The translations under genes and the position numbers were made by a program. Shown one piece after another: positions 21,061 to 33,000 of a DNA stretch of 33,217 nucleotides. Source of the DNA: Geosiphon pyriformis (Eukaryota; Glomeromycota; Glomeromycetes; Archaeosporales; Geosiphonaceae); the NCBI GenBank assembly GCA_016748015.1, contig JAAOMT010000117.1, positions 1 to 33,217 of the forward strand, given 5' to 3'. The first letter of the stretch is position 1, and each line of letters starts with the position of its first letter. The notes beneath the pieces were generated by a model, which was not told the origin of the DNA, ran no database searches, and saw only the letters and a list, made by a program, of their open reading frames with translations.

Positions 21061-23575
21061 TTAGTCTATTTTATGATTTGTTTTTTCTTATTTTTTCTTG
21101 TGCTTTTTTTTTATAAATAATATTATCTCCTTTTTCAATATTGAGATCTGTTGAAATTTTTATTTTGAATTAAGTCTATTACTTTTTTTTTTAATACTGT
21201 TTGTTCAATTCTGGTTTTTATGTTTTTGAATTGAAAGTTGATTATTTTTATTTTTAAATATAGTAGTATTTTTGAAGAATTTTGAAATATGATATGTAAT
21301 TAATAAATTGTTTTAATATATAATATAAAATTTGTCTTTTTTTTAATAAAGTCTTTAATCTGTTGTACTACTTCTTAATTAAACATTTTTTTGGATTTAT
21401 TAGTATATAACTTTTGAATATTTAGCTTTTGTCTCAATTAATAATAATAATATGCTATTAAAAGTTGTTTTATTTATAGCTTTTAGTCTTTTTTAGTTAG
21501 TTTTTGGTTAGAACTATAATTGGTATTTTTCCAAAAGTGTTCTTTATTTTTTTTATGATTTTATCTAATCAATACTTTGTTTGGTTCTATGATTACTAAT
21601 ATAAAATGATTTTTTTTTTGTGTTTTTATAACAAATTGTTTAATGATTAATAATGATTTTTATGTTTAATTGTTGTTGATTTATGACTTAAAACAATTTT
21701 TGTGTTATTGTATAAATATGATTTGAGATTTTTATTTTTTACTATTGCTTTTATCACATATATTGTGTCTTTATATATTTTTATCTTAATCTATTTTTTA
21801 TGTTTTTTCGATAATTATAATTGGTTCTAAATCTTGTAAAATTTTATTTGGTTTAACTAGTATTCTTTATACTTCTAATTATAGAATATTACTAGTAGAT
21901 AATAATACTATATTGTAATATAATTTTAGTTAATTATTATGTACTGCTTTGATTAAAATTTTATTGTTTCATCTTAATTTATAAAGCTTTATTTTCTAGA
22001 ATTTTTTCAATGTAAAATAGATTATTTTATTTGGAACCAAACTTTCTACTCCATTGTTTTTTTTACTTTAGTATAATGTAAAAGTACTTTGTTTCCAATT
22101 TTAAATTCGACCAGTTTATTTGTAACTGATTATTATGTTGTTCTTTTTGTTTTTTTTGTAACTTTTGTATGTTATTAGCTGTTTTTCATTTGTTGTTTTT
22201 TAAAGTTTCTATTAAGTTAAATGTTTTTCTTAGCAATTTTTCTTAAAAATTGGCTTTTGTTAAATATATATTAATATCTATTTTAACTAGTAATGTTGTT
22301 GTTCTATTATAAATTAATTTAATTAGTATTGCTTATATAATATTTTGTTTTATTGTTCAATAAGCAAATAATATTAATAGTATAAACAAATTTTATTTGT
22401 TTTGGTTTTTTTAACTGATCTTGGTTATTGCTTTACATAATATTCTATTAAATCTTTTAATTAAATTATTTGTTTGTACATAATATAAAAATAATAATAG
22501 TTTTTTAATTCTAAATTTTTGACTTAATTCTGTTAATGTTCTGTTTACAAAATAAGTTTTTTGGTTTGATAACAATTTTTTTGGACATTTAGATTAATAA
22601 ATCAAATTTTGGTATACAAATTCGGCTATAGATTCTGCATTTGCTCTTTGAATGGTTTTAGCTTTCAACTATTTTATAAGATATTTTATAATTATTACTA
22701 TGTATTAGTTATTTTTGCTGGTTATTATTAATAGTCTTATTAAGTCAATTTTAATTTGATTAAATAGTTGTTCTACTTTGATTAGTTTTAGTGGTTTGTT
22801 GTGTTTTGTTTTTTCTCTTCTTTGAAAAACATCACAATTTTGAACATATTGAATAATATCTGGATACATTAATGACCAATAGTATTTTTTTCTGGTTCTT
22901 TCTATGATTGCTTCTTTATGAAAATATTTTATAGTTGAATTTAAGTGTATGTTAAACAGTATTGTCTCTTTTTTTTGGTTCTGTAATTACTCTAAATAAC
23001 TAGTTTGTATCTTTTTTGTTTTTCTGATATAAAATATTCTAATAAGTGATAAAATATTTTGATTGTTGTTTTATGTTGTTTTGTTTTTTTTGAGATAATT
23101 TTTTTTTAAACTATTAAGTATTCATATAATATTGGAGTTGTTAATATTTTTGAGTATTTATTTTTTGTTATATTTTTGGATTAAAATGTTTTTAGATTTG
23201 TCTTATTTATGACAAACTGTCAGTATTTTCATTTTTTTTTCATTTTTTATAATGTACTGTATAATTAAATAGTGTTAATTTTATTTTTTATTTTATATGA
23301 TATTTATCTCCAAATTTTTGCTTCTAAATTGATATCAATTTTTTGTAATCAGTATATACATTAAACTTTTAACTTTAGTATTTCTTTTATTTGATAACAG
23401 TCTAATAAATAGCTAAGTATTCTAATACTGAAATGTTATAGTTTTTTCAGCTAAACTTAAACTTTGGCTAACATATATTATTGAATGTTCTTGTTTATTT
23501 AATTTTTTTGGTAATAATATTGTTTTTAATACTTAACCTAATATATTAGTAATAATAATACTTGCTATTGTTATG
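21061..23575 (-). pseudogene. Ty3/gypsy element G: RNase H and integrase, truncated
   Basis: On the minus strand, RNase H starts at about 23565 (NILG.VL, then EHSIIYVSQSLSLAEK) and runs to about 23330. The integrase zinc domain is at about 22960-22800 (HKEAIIERTRKKYYW, then CDVFQRREK, where C-x2-C has lost its second Cys). The catalytic core follows at 22780-22350: the first Asp is kept in KIDLIRLL, the second reads Asn in LLSNQKTYF. A C-terminal chromatin/DNA-binding part ends in LEPIIIIE near 21815, matching element D. The last 700 bases up to the LTR hold only a Lys/Asn-rich, stop-filled frame that may correspond to D's post-integrase ORF. RT and everything upstream are missing. Confidence 0.78.
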
Positions 23576-23932
23576 TGTTGGAGTAACAAGCTAACAGATA
23601 ACAAGAAAAAACAGAATTGTAGAGTAATGAAAAGAATCAAAGAGAATTCAACTTCAAAGAGTAAATTGAATAAGTATAGATTCAATGTGTGAGATCAGTC
23701 TTATAAAATATCTCAGTCACTATACTTTTCAAAAAATAACTGGGGAATCTAAAGGTAGAGAGATAGTTTGTATTGTTAACAAATAATTACACACTGGTAT
23801 AATTTTATGCCTTATGTTAGCACTTTTAGAATTTAATATCAGGTATCAGATATACTCTTTAGTCATATTTTATTCAATAATCTTTAAATGTACAATTATA
23901 CAAGTCAGGAAAAGAGTAGATAAATGCCAACA
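23576..23932. repeat. Solo LTR of a third family (TGTTGG...CCAACA)
   Basis: A 357-bp block richer in G and C than its surroundings, bounded by perfect 6-base inverted termini TGTTGG (23576) and CCAACA (23927-23932). TGTTGGA starts are typical of Copia-type LTRs. It contains no coding domain. The five bases outside each end (TTATG and AGTAA) do not match, so no target-site duplication is visible. It separates the RNase H of element G from the truncated LTR-I at 23996-24350. Confidence 0.6.
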
Positions 23933-23995
23933 AGTAATCTTTTATCTCAAGATGTTTAGATACTTAAAAGTAAGAAAAGAGAAATTAGTGATAAA

Positions 23996-24350
23996 AAAAG
24001 AATTAAAATGAAACAAAATAAAAAAAAATAAAAGAAATAAAAGAAAATAAAAAAATAAAGAAAAATAAAATAAGAAATAAGAAATAAATATCCTGTCAAT
24101 AGTTGTGATCAAGAACTATTGTGCCAGCAGATTAAGTAGTAAATAATAACATAGATTTGAAAAATTAAAGGGATATTTTATTGATATAATTTTATTTTGG
24201 TTGATAGCAACTATTTTTGAAGAGAAAAGTATTTAATAATTATGATTTACGAGTCTAATTAGCTAATTTTTTAGCTTTTAATACTACTGTTATATATATA
24301 TAATTTATGTTATATGAGATTCCTTGAATTTTTTAATTCTCTAACTAAAA
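23996..24350 (-). repeat. Truncated LTR-I copy joined to LINE copy B
   Basis: The minus strand aligns with the middle of the E LTR, from TTAGTTAGAGAATTAAAAAA at its upstream end through the TATA box (24291-24302), TTAAAAGC, AATAAA (24177-24182) and an A/T-rich tract (24010-24085). Both LTR ends are missing. At 24350 it joins LINE copy B in the middle of its ORF2 C-terminal region, so the junction is a rearrangement rather than a clean insertion. Confidence 0.75.
24291..24302 (-). promoter_or_regulatory. LTR-I TATA box (truncated copy)
   Basis: A run of TA repeats followed on the minus strand by ACAGTAGTATTAAAAGC, in the same context as the D and E boxes. Confidence 0.5.
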
Positions 24351-27300
24351 ATTCTGAACTAAGACCACAGAAGGCATTTGAAAGATTGTTAGCCAATAAA
24401 AGCTTATTGTCCAAAAATATTTTTACTATTCCAGCTAAAAAATTGTTTACCAGACTAACATATAACTTGACAAAAAACTGCAAAGAATTTAAAGGAGCCC
24501 AACCCAGAATCTGCAAGTCCAAAAATTTATGACTGAACAAATGCCCAAGAATGCCTACAATATTAGAAAAAAAGACCAGAGCAACCACCTTTGCTTCAGA
24601 CTGCACTTGCTCAAAAGACTTCAAGCCATACAAGAAAAGATGATACAAAGCCACATCCAAAAAAACACAGGGCAAACATGCTTTTAGTTTGAAACCCTTT
24701 CTGATCATAATATCCCACATGCAACACACATTTGACAAAACAAAACTGAACTGAATTTAATAATCGATTATAGGCTGCAGAACAGCTGACACCAAATAAA
24801 AAAATTGTTTATCCATAATAGTCTTCTAAAGCACAATATTAACAAAAAAATAAACATTAGAATAAGCCTTGGTAACACTTGGCTTGAATAAGCCATCAGT
24901 AGACAAAAAAATTCCCAGATAACAATAAACATTACCTTTTTTGGCAATCATGATTGACTGACCACAAATATTCAAAGAAGCAATTCTAACACCCTAATTT
25001 ATGAGAATAGCCACTGTTTTTTTACTGTTAATGTTCAAAGCATACTAAGTGGAGGCCTGACAATTCCCAACCCAAATAGTGTCATCAACAAATGTGTCTG
25101 TCACAAAAAAAAAAGTTATCTTACCATTATTTTTGACTTTGTCTGTCTTTGAAACAAACTTAGTATCAATCCAGTACTCACACAAATGTTCATGTCTTTT
25201 AACTTTACACAAGAGAGGATTGTAAAAAATCTTCTACAGAAAAGGTGAAAAGACTTTACCCTGATCCAACTCATCAAGCACCCTATAACCATCTGACAAC
25301 CCAAAATTAGTCATCACTCTGTTAAATTTATTCTTATGAATACTACAAAAAAACCAGATGAATTTCTCATGCATTTTGATATGCCACAAGCTGTTTCCCA
25401 AATGGTGCTATCCAACTAAATTATATGCTTTCCACATATCCTACAGAACTAACCAAATTTCTTTATTTTTTTCAAAAGCATCTTCAACCACCAACTTGAC
25501 AGCAAATATAAGAGATTGTGTAGATATACCTCTTAACACTGAAAAATTATCACTCTGGAGGACATTGAACTTACTGCATGTCAATGAAATACAATCAGAC
25601 AAAATCTTAGATAAAATTTTCTTGGCAGTTTCAATCAAAGCTATAGGACATATATTCATAAGAATTCCATCTTAATCATAAGGTTTAAAAATCATTGAAA
25701 CCCAAGCTTTCTTCCACAAAGCAGGCACACCACCAACAATTAAACATGTGTTTAACAGCACTAAAAGACACCCCAACACATTCTCACCACTATGCTTCCA
25801 CAGTTCATTAAGAATGCTAGATAAACCAGCAGCTTTATTATTAGGCAGACTACCAACAACCAAAAGCAATTCACTCATATTAATTACATCCATCACACCA
25901 GAAAAAGCATTATTCTTAACATAGTCTAATGATACATACTGGTAAATCCAAAAATCAGATAGCACCAGAGACACTATATGTTTTTTTGTTCAACCTCTCA
26001 CGATTTTATTCATACCTAATTTTACTTTTTCTGGTTCCAAAACTAACTCATCATCTACCACTAAGTAATCCAAAACCATCTTGCAAAAGGGTTACTCCAA
26101 AACACTGCAAAGTATGCTACCTTTATTGGAACAAAAATTTTCCATATACATTGCAATCGCCTTTCTAATAGAAATTTTTTTAGCTAATTTTAACTCATAC
26201 ATCTTAGACTTCTTGTATTCTTTACAAACTAATAACAAATGTTTGAGAACCACTACAGATTTTACTCTCAAACACACCAAATTAGTAAAATTGTGAGCCT
26301 TAGCATCATCTAAAATTGACCATATCTTTGTAAGATAATCAGCTTTAGACATGTTACCAGAGCTGAATGTTCTAACAATTTTGGCAACCAACAATTCCAA
26401 ACCAAAAAACTTAGAAAAATGTTTATTCCTTGAACACTGAAATTCACTAAACCAATATTTTGAAAATATCTTATCAGTTGACTCCACTATTACCTTCTTC
26501 AAAATTGCCTACATATCATCCACATTACCACAGAACACAGTATTAAAGAATTTATCAGCAATTATTAAAAGCTTGGCAGAAAAACAGTCCCTAAATTCAG
26601 CCTATTTGGAGCAATTAGTATCCTTAATTTTAAACTTCCAATAATCTCTGTTAGTCTGTTTGTGCAGACTATTCAAATAAACATCCAAGAGCCCACTCAA
26701 GTCAATCAAAACCATAACTGCATTGTGATTAGTGTTAAAAAAACTGGAAACAGAGCAGACCTGATGACTGATGACTGCAAATAATAAATCTTTACTGATG
26801 AAAATATGATCAATTGTTTTCTTAACTTCTCTAAAATTACTTCATATAAGAGCCTTCACCAAATGATAGGTGGCAAATGAATTGACCAAACCCAAACCCA
26901 AACCCAAACAAAACTTATAACTTGCACTTCTTCCAGACCTATTCTCATTAAAATTTTCACCCAAGACCACAAAAGTACTGGAGTTAACAGCTTTTGCAAT
27001 CAGAAAGTTTACCTCCAAAGCCTGATTAAATCTAGTTTCAGGAGAAGCACCAGTATACAAACCCAGAATCATAACTGAAAGCTTGCCTTTAAATAAAAGT
27101 TGCACTGAAATAATTTGACTAGAAATCTCTTCCACTTTAAATACATAATAAGCCAATGAATTGTTCATAATTATGGCCACCTCAGTACCAAAAAATTTTT
27201 TGTCTAAACCAGATGTAAAAACACATACACACTTAAACTTATTGGTAATCTATGGCTTAACACTAGACTGCAATTTAGTTTTCATAACAAAAGACACAAA

Positions 27301-27390
27301 ACTACCAAAATTCATATGCCAACAGACAATATCCACTTGCTTTGCAGGAATATTGATACTTCAGACATTGCACATAGCAAATTTTCACAC
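24351..27390 (-). pseudogene. LINE copy B ORF2 (AP-type endonuclease + RT), broken and 3'-truncated
   Basis: The endonuclease is at about 27380-26700 and is open at 27180-26842: AIIMNNSLA, VMILGLYTGASPETR, then LGENFNEN, where the GDFN-type Asp reads Asn. IDHIF follows near 26810, and the final SDH-type motif reads NTNH near 26730. The linker is open at 26502-26092. RT is at about 25974-24900: LPNNKAAGLSSILNELW, VPALWKKAWVSMIFK, ALIETAKKILSKILSD, DNFSVLRGISTQS, and the catalytic box FVDD at 25081-25092 with both aspartates kept. The C-terminal region is open at 24738-24351 (FEQVQSEAKV, LFSHKFLDLQILGWAPL, VNNFLAGIVKIFL) and is cut by the LTR junction. Stops are mostly former Gln/Trp/Arg codons. 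Confidence 0.88.
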
Positions 27391-27398
27391 CAGACTAC

Positions 27399-29359
27399 TT
27401 ATTGGAACAAAGAATACAATAGAAAACCTGAACCAGAGCACAAACAATCCAATCTAGCCAACACTGAACTGATTGACACTTCTAAAGACACCATTTTCAC
27501 CTTCAAGCCATTTATCTTATTGGTTAGCACCCTGGAGCTACTCAAACTGGACACAACATTATCAACAATAGAAAGAAAAAGAACTGGTGGCACTGGTGTG
27601 CCATCCAAAGCCATATTTGATTCCAAACCTGAGGTTAAAGACTCAGAAGCAATAGGAGAAGGAACAAGAACTAAGAGCACTAAAGGTATTAATTTCATTA
27701 AGCTTAGCTTTTCAAAATGTCAGAAACCTGACCCACCAAAAGCTCCAAAGAGCACTTTAAGAATGCCAAATGATTATTTAAACTAGAGATCTTAAGAGAG
27801 ATAGAATCTGATAAAAGAGATTTTACACCTGGAAGTAAATTAGCACCAGAAATGACAGAATAAATCACATAAAAAGAAGGGATACCAGCAACTTGGGCCC
27901 AAGTTTTTCTACCAAAAGAAATTGGGCAAACAATTAGTGCCTACTTTCTCTTATATATATTGGCCAAGCAAACCTGATCTTAAGAAGTCACTACTTGCTT
28001 ACTATACACATCAGAATTTCTACTCATTAAACACACATCAAAGATATGACCAAGTTGTTTATACTTAGCACAACAGGCCAAAGAAAGACCTGCCCAGCAC
28101 AAATTCACATCTTTAAAAACTGGCAAAAAATCAATGGCAGTATTTTTTAACTCTTCATTACTAAAACAAATGACAGCACTTTTATCACAAACATACAAAA
28201 CAGGATTATGGTCAATAAAACAAGTCTTCCTACTATATAAATTCAACAAATTATGAGCAGTAGTACCAATCAAAAAAGTATAGAGCAGAGCCTGATGCTA
28301 ATCTCTATTTATTCATAAATTTTTGTCATTAACAGCTAAAGCCATCTGCACAAAATTTTTACTCACAAGAATTGACCATTTAGAAGCAACTGAGCTGGCC
28401 ATCTCTAAAGATTCAAATTCAATCAAGACTTTTTGCTAAAGACCAATTAGCTGTAGTCTAATTGAATTGATTTTACCAAATTTAGAAAAGTCCACTTTTA
28501 CTGCCAATTTAGGAAGATCTATTGGAATCTCTTTGATAATTATTTTCTGATTGATACAACCAGTTGTCTTTTTTATATTATCATTAACCAGAATTTTTTT
28601 GCAGATTGCCAAATTCTTTGCTTTACTCAAACTTGATTTAGATATAAAAGAGAATTTAATGATATCTAAGAATTTTGAAGGAGTAAAAGCTCTTCCAAAA
28701 CCATTCACATGATAAAAGATTTTTTTAATAGAAATTAATTTATTACTTACAGTCTTATCAGGTACTGCAGATAACTCAATATTTAATGCAAATAATTTAA
28801 CTGGTTCAAAGCTATGTTTTTTCAAGACATGTGACTTGGCAAATAGCAGCCAATTGGACCCAATAAATTTAAGCACCAGAAGTACCAACTTGAAATTATC
28901 ATTATTTAGAGTATTAAAAGAAAGCATTTTTGGTGGTTGTCTCAATATATAAGTCTTTGTTTATGTCTTCTTTGAAGTTGTATTATCTATTATATCATTC
29001 ATATTTGAAGCATTGAAATCAATATAGCTTGTCTCTTCAACTATTATGTTTTTTAAGTTCTCAATATCTAACACTTTATTTATACTGGATTTGTTATTTT
29101 CAACCTCACTACCCCAAGATATCTTACATTCTTTATCTTTAGTCTTGAAGACATTGACAAAAATAAGACCAGTTAACAAATTTACTAAACCACCAATAAC
29201 TTTAGGATTCTTAGTTTTTTTGTATAAAGGACCACAAGAGTAAATACTTTCAACATACGTCTTTTTTTTAGTATTAAATCAGGTCCCCAATTCAGCCAAA
29301 ACAGAACCAAAACCATTAGCAAAAGTGCTTACTAAATTAATAGCAACAAAAAAAGACAT
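27399..29359 (-). pseudogene. LINE copy B ORF1 (RNA-binding, zinc-knuckle protein), broken
   Basis: Start ATG at 29359 (MSFFVAINLVSTF). An early TGA replaces Trp in a GTW context near 29285. Open pieces are 29179-28961, 28945-28436, 28273-27980 and 27698-27399, in shifted frames. The piece at 28945-28436 has a fold with VNGFGRAFTPSKF and IKEIPIDLP, which looks like an RRM-type RNA-binding region (inference). The zinc knuckle at 28031-28072 reads C-x2-Y-x4-H-x4-C, its second Cys changed to Tyr. A KTWAQVAG motif follows near 27900, and the C-terminus (27698-27399) has a coiled-coil-like Leu-rich stretch with VSSLSSSRVL and SVLARLDCLCSGSG. Length near 650 residues fits the family. Confidence 0.83.
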
Positions 29360-29420
29360 ATTAAAAGAAATAACTGAAGATAAAAAAGAAGAGAAAAAGA
29401 GAAAAAGCTAAAACTTTAAT

Positions 29421-30079
29421 AAAATAAAGCTTTCATTATGGTTAAGAGATTAACAAGAGAAAAAATTTTTTTTTCTACTATGTAATTATGTGTTTTAATT
29501 TGGTTTTTTTTAAAAATACTGCTATTTATTTAATTTTAATAAGTATTATTTTACATATATATATGTAAAAAACAAATTTTAATTTATTATCTGGTTTTTT
29601 TGGTGATAAGACTTAAATATTAATAATTAGTAATGCAAAATCTATTTTATTTTATACTTTTTTTTATAATTTTCTAATATTAAATAATAATATTAATGTT
29701 TTGAATAATAATATTATGGTTTTAGCTTTGAATTTTTGTTTAAATGTTTTAAAATATTTATTCATATTTTTTGCTAATCAGAATTTGGCAATTATATATA
29801 AGTTTTTTTTTTTTATTAACCAAAAACTAAAAAAAATACACAAACAAAAAATTATTAATATTTTAATTTAAAATATAGTTATTAATAAACTGTTGTTAAA
29901 TTTTTTAATTGTGTTTAAAATAATAAATAGATTCTTTTAATTGTTAAATAGCTTAAAAATTTTAATATTTAAAATTAATAATTTAAAAACTAAATTATTA
30001 ATGTTAAAAAAATCAGTTAAAACAGTTTTAAACAAGTTTAATCTTTTTTATTTAAATAATAATATGGTTTTTTTTTATT
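29421..30079. other. AT-rich spacer between head-to-head LINE copies B and C
   Basis: Composition drops sharply to A/T just after 29460. I see no reliable domain here. A frame with repeated Asn codons around 29680-29740 might be the 3' end of the ORF1 of LINE copy C, but there is too little G/C left to be sure. Confidence 0.4.
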
Positions 30080-33000
30080 GCTAATAAATAATTTAATCTA
30101 AAAAACAATTATTTATAATATTAAAAACATAAATGTTTCTGTTAAACAAAATAATATTATTAAGTAATATAAAAAATTAAAAAATAATATTTCAATTATT
30201 ACAAAAATTAAGTTATATTCTAATATTAAATTTTGAATTACTAATAAATTTAATAATATAAAAATATTTATTTTTAAAATAGATTTAAGTTTTATAAATA
30301 TTGAAATTACAATAATTATAAACAATTATTTGATTAAATATGTTTTTAAAAATTTTAAAAATTTTAATAGACTTTTATCAATTTAGTTATTATTTAAAAA
30401 TAAACAATTTATTATAGTTTTAGATTTATATATTAGTATTAGTTTAAGAAAAAAATTAAAACAAGCTTAAATTGTAAATTTTATAGTGGCAGATATATTA
30501 AATATAAACACTTTTATAGTTTTAAAGAAAAATTTCAATAAAAATAACTTTGATTATAATGTTAATTTTAAGAAATTTATTTAATAATTTTAATTTATAC
30601 AAAATACCAATATAATTCAATTTTAAAGATATTAAAAAGTATATAAATTTTATTTTAGTCAGTAATAAACTATAAAAATTAATTTTTAATTAATAAATTT
30701 TTGATTTTGGTGATTTTTTTCATAAATTATTTAATATTATTAATAAATATTAAATTAGTAAATTTTTTAGATGTTTAAATTAGTTTTGTATATAAACAAG
30801 CTAATAAAAATAGATAAAAATACAAAATAACTAATGTTAATAAGAGAATATAAAAAAAATTTAACAATTTATTTTTGAATATATTGTAAATTATAAATAG
30901 TTTTAAGACTAATAAAAAATTTTAGATCTTAATAATATGTTAATAATTTTTGATAAAATTTTATTTAATATAACAAATATAATATTGTCTAAAACATGAT
31001 AAAAAATATTAAAAATATTTTTTAAATTTTACAAGTTAAAAATATTTAAGTTGAATAATTTAAAAGAGTTTAGAATTTTAATAAATAAGTAAAATAAACT
31101 TGATTCACATTAGGTTACAAGTTTTTAAAAATATTTAAATATTAGGTCTAATAATTATAAGATTAAACAAATTTTGATTTAGTCTAGAAAACTTTATAAA
31201 TATTATAAAATATGTAAATTTAAAGCTATAAAAAATTTGTACATAAGAAATATTATTACTAAATATATAAATACATTTGCTAATAATAAGAACACTATAA
31301 TTAAAAATGTATTAAAATAATTTTTAAAAAGATTATTTTAAATTATTTAATTAATAATAATAAGCTGATTTTAGAATTTGCTAAAATTAAGAACAAAATA
31401 GATTTAATTATAGAATATTAGACCTAAAAATGATTTGTTAAAAATATAATTATTTTTTAAAATTACTAATAAGATGTAAAAAAAATTGTAATAAATTTGT
31501 TTTAGTGTAATTTTTAAATATGTGTTTATTAAAAAAAAAGTTTTTAATATATAACAAAAAACATAGATTTCTATAATTCTAAAACTATATAAATAGAAAA
31601 ACATTTTAATAAATACTAAGCTAATTGTTTTAATTGAAATTGCTAAAAAATTTTGTTAAAGATTTTTTTTAATTAGATTTTTGTAGTTTGTAACAAGTTT
31701 GAGATTCTTAGAAAAACCAATTTTTTAATATTAAAAAACATATTAACTCAATTTTTTGTGTTTATAATTAATTTTGTTATTAAGAATATATTGGAAAAAA
31801 ACAGAAATATTTGGTTAGTTTTTTAAAATACATGTAAAATTTACGATTTTATAAGATAATTACATCAAAAAAATATTTTAAAAAGAATTAAAATATGTGT
31901 TAAATTTATCTGATTTTTCAAACATATTTACAATAACTTTATAAATAGAAATATAATAAATTTTAAATTAATAAAAAATTATAAGATTCATAATAATTTA
32001 AATTAAAGTAAAATAGGTTTGTCTTTTTATGGAAAATTTTTTATGACTCTTTTTTGTGTAAGATAAAAAAGTATAAAGTTTTTTATAGATATTAAATAGA
32101 ATTTTAAGTTTATTATAAAGACTAACAGAATTGAATCTAATATTAGATTAATATTATACTTAATTATTAATGTTTTTATTAACAATATAATTTAAATTGA
32201 TAACTATTATATAGTTACACAAAAGATTTTAAACATTGTTAATAAGTGTTTTAATATTATAAACATTTTAATTAATATAAATAAGACAATAATTATTTTA
32301 ATTAATTCAAGAATTGAAAAAGCTTTTTTATATATTAGTAAATCTTTTATTATAGTTGTAAAACCAATAAATTTTATTTATATCTAAATATTTTTTGTTA
32401 ACAAAAAGTTTTTTTATTTTTAGTTTAAAAAAAATTAATACAAATATAAATTTTTTTTTAATAAACGATTTTTTTATTTAGTTTTGATTCTATTATAGCC
32501 TATTATTAATTACAGAGTTTAGTTTAGTTTTATTATAGGAATATATGTAAAAAAATAAGCTATTTAATTAAAAAAATATTAAAATATTAATTTAATTTGT
32601 CTAAAAACTTTTTAAATAAAACAATCTATTATTCATTACTATATAATTTAAAGCTATTTAATTAAATTCAGACTAAGAATAAAGTTGTCTTAATAATTTG
32701 TTTTGCTAATATTAAAAACATTTTTAGCCAATTTTTCAGAATAGATTATTGAATTTACAGATTTTGGATTGAATTTTCTAAAGCTTTTTATAGTTTTCTG
32801 TTAAATTTAAAGTTAATTTTATGAACAATTTTTTAATAAATATTTTGAAAATATTTTTAAACAATAAAATTTTTTTGGTTGTTAGTATGTCTAATACTTT
32901 TTGTTATATATTTTAAAATTATTAAATCTCTTAAATATTTTGGTATTGTTTTTGTTAATTAATTTTTAAACAATTATAATTTGTATTTTAAATAAAAAAA

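Larger units (their letters stand above)
24351..29420 (-). mobile_element. LINE copy B (non-LTR retrotransposon), best-preserved copy
   Basis: A minus-strand element with ORF1 (29359-27399) and ORF2 (about 27390-24351). It keeps the longest readable protein pieces in the window and an intact RT catalytic FVDD box. It is cut at 24350 by LTR-I sequence, so the 3' end of ORF2 and the 3' UTR are missing. It belongs to the same clade as copy A but a different ORF1 subfamily. The leader upstream of ORF1 is short (29360-29420) and pyrimidine-rich on the minus strand. Confidence 0.87.

Noticed and set aside
24314-24532. A 72-codon plus-strand frame at the LTR/LINE junction
   Set aside because: It reads across the LTR into the antisense of LINE B ORF2, so it is a chance frame.
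27316-27786. A 156-codon open frame on the plus strand
   Set aside because: It is antisense to the C-terminus of LINE B ORF1, whose protein features are recognisable on the minus strand; the plus-strand product has no domain.
30113-30325. A 70-codon hydrophobic minus-strand frame resembling a membrane protein
   Set aside because: It is antisense to the LINE C endonuclease; the Ile/Leu/Phe richness follows from A/T-only codons.
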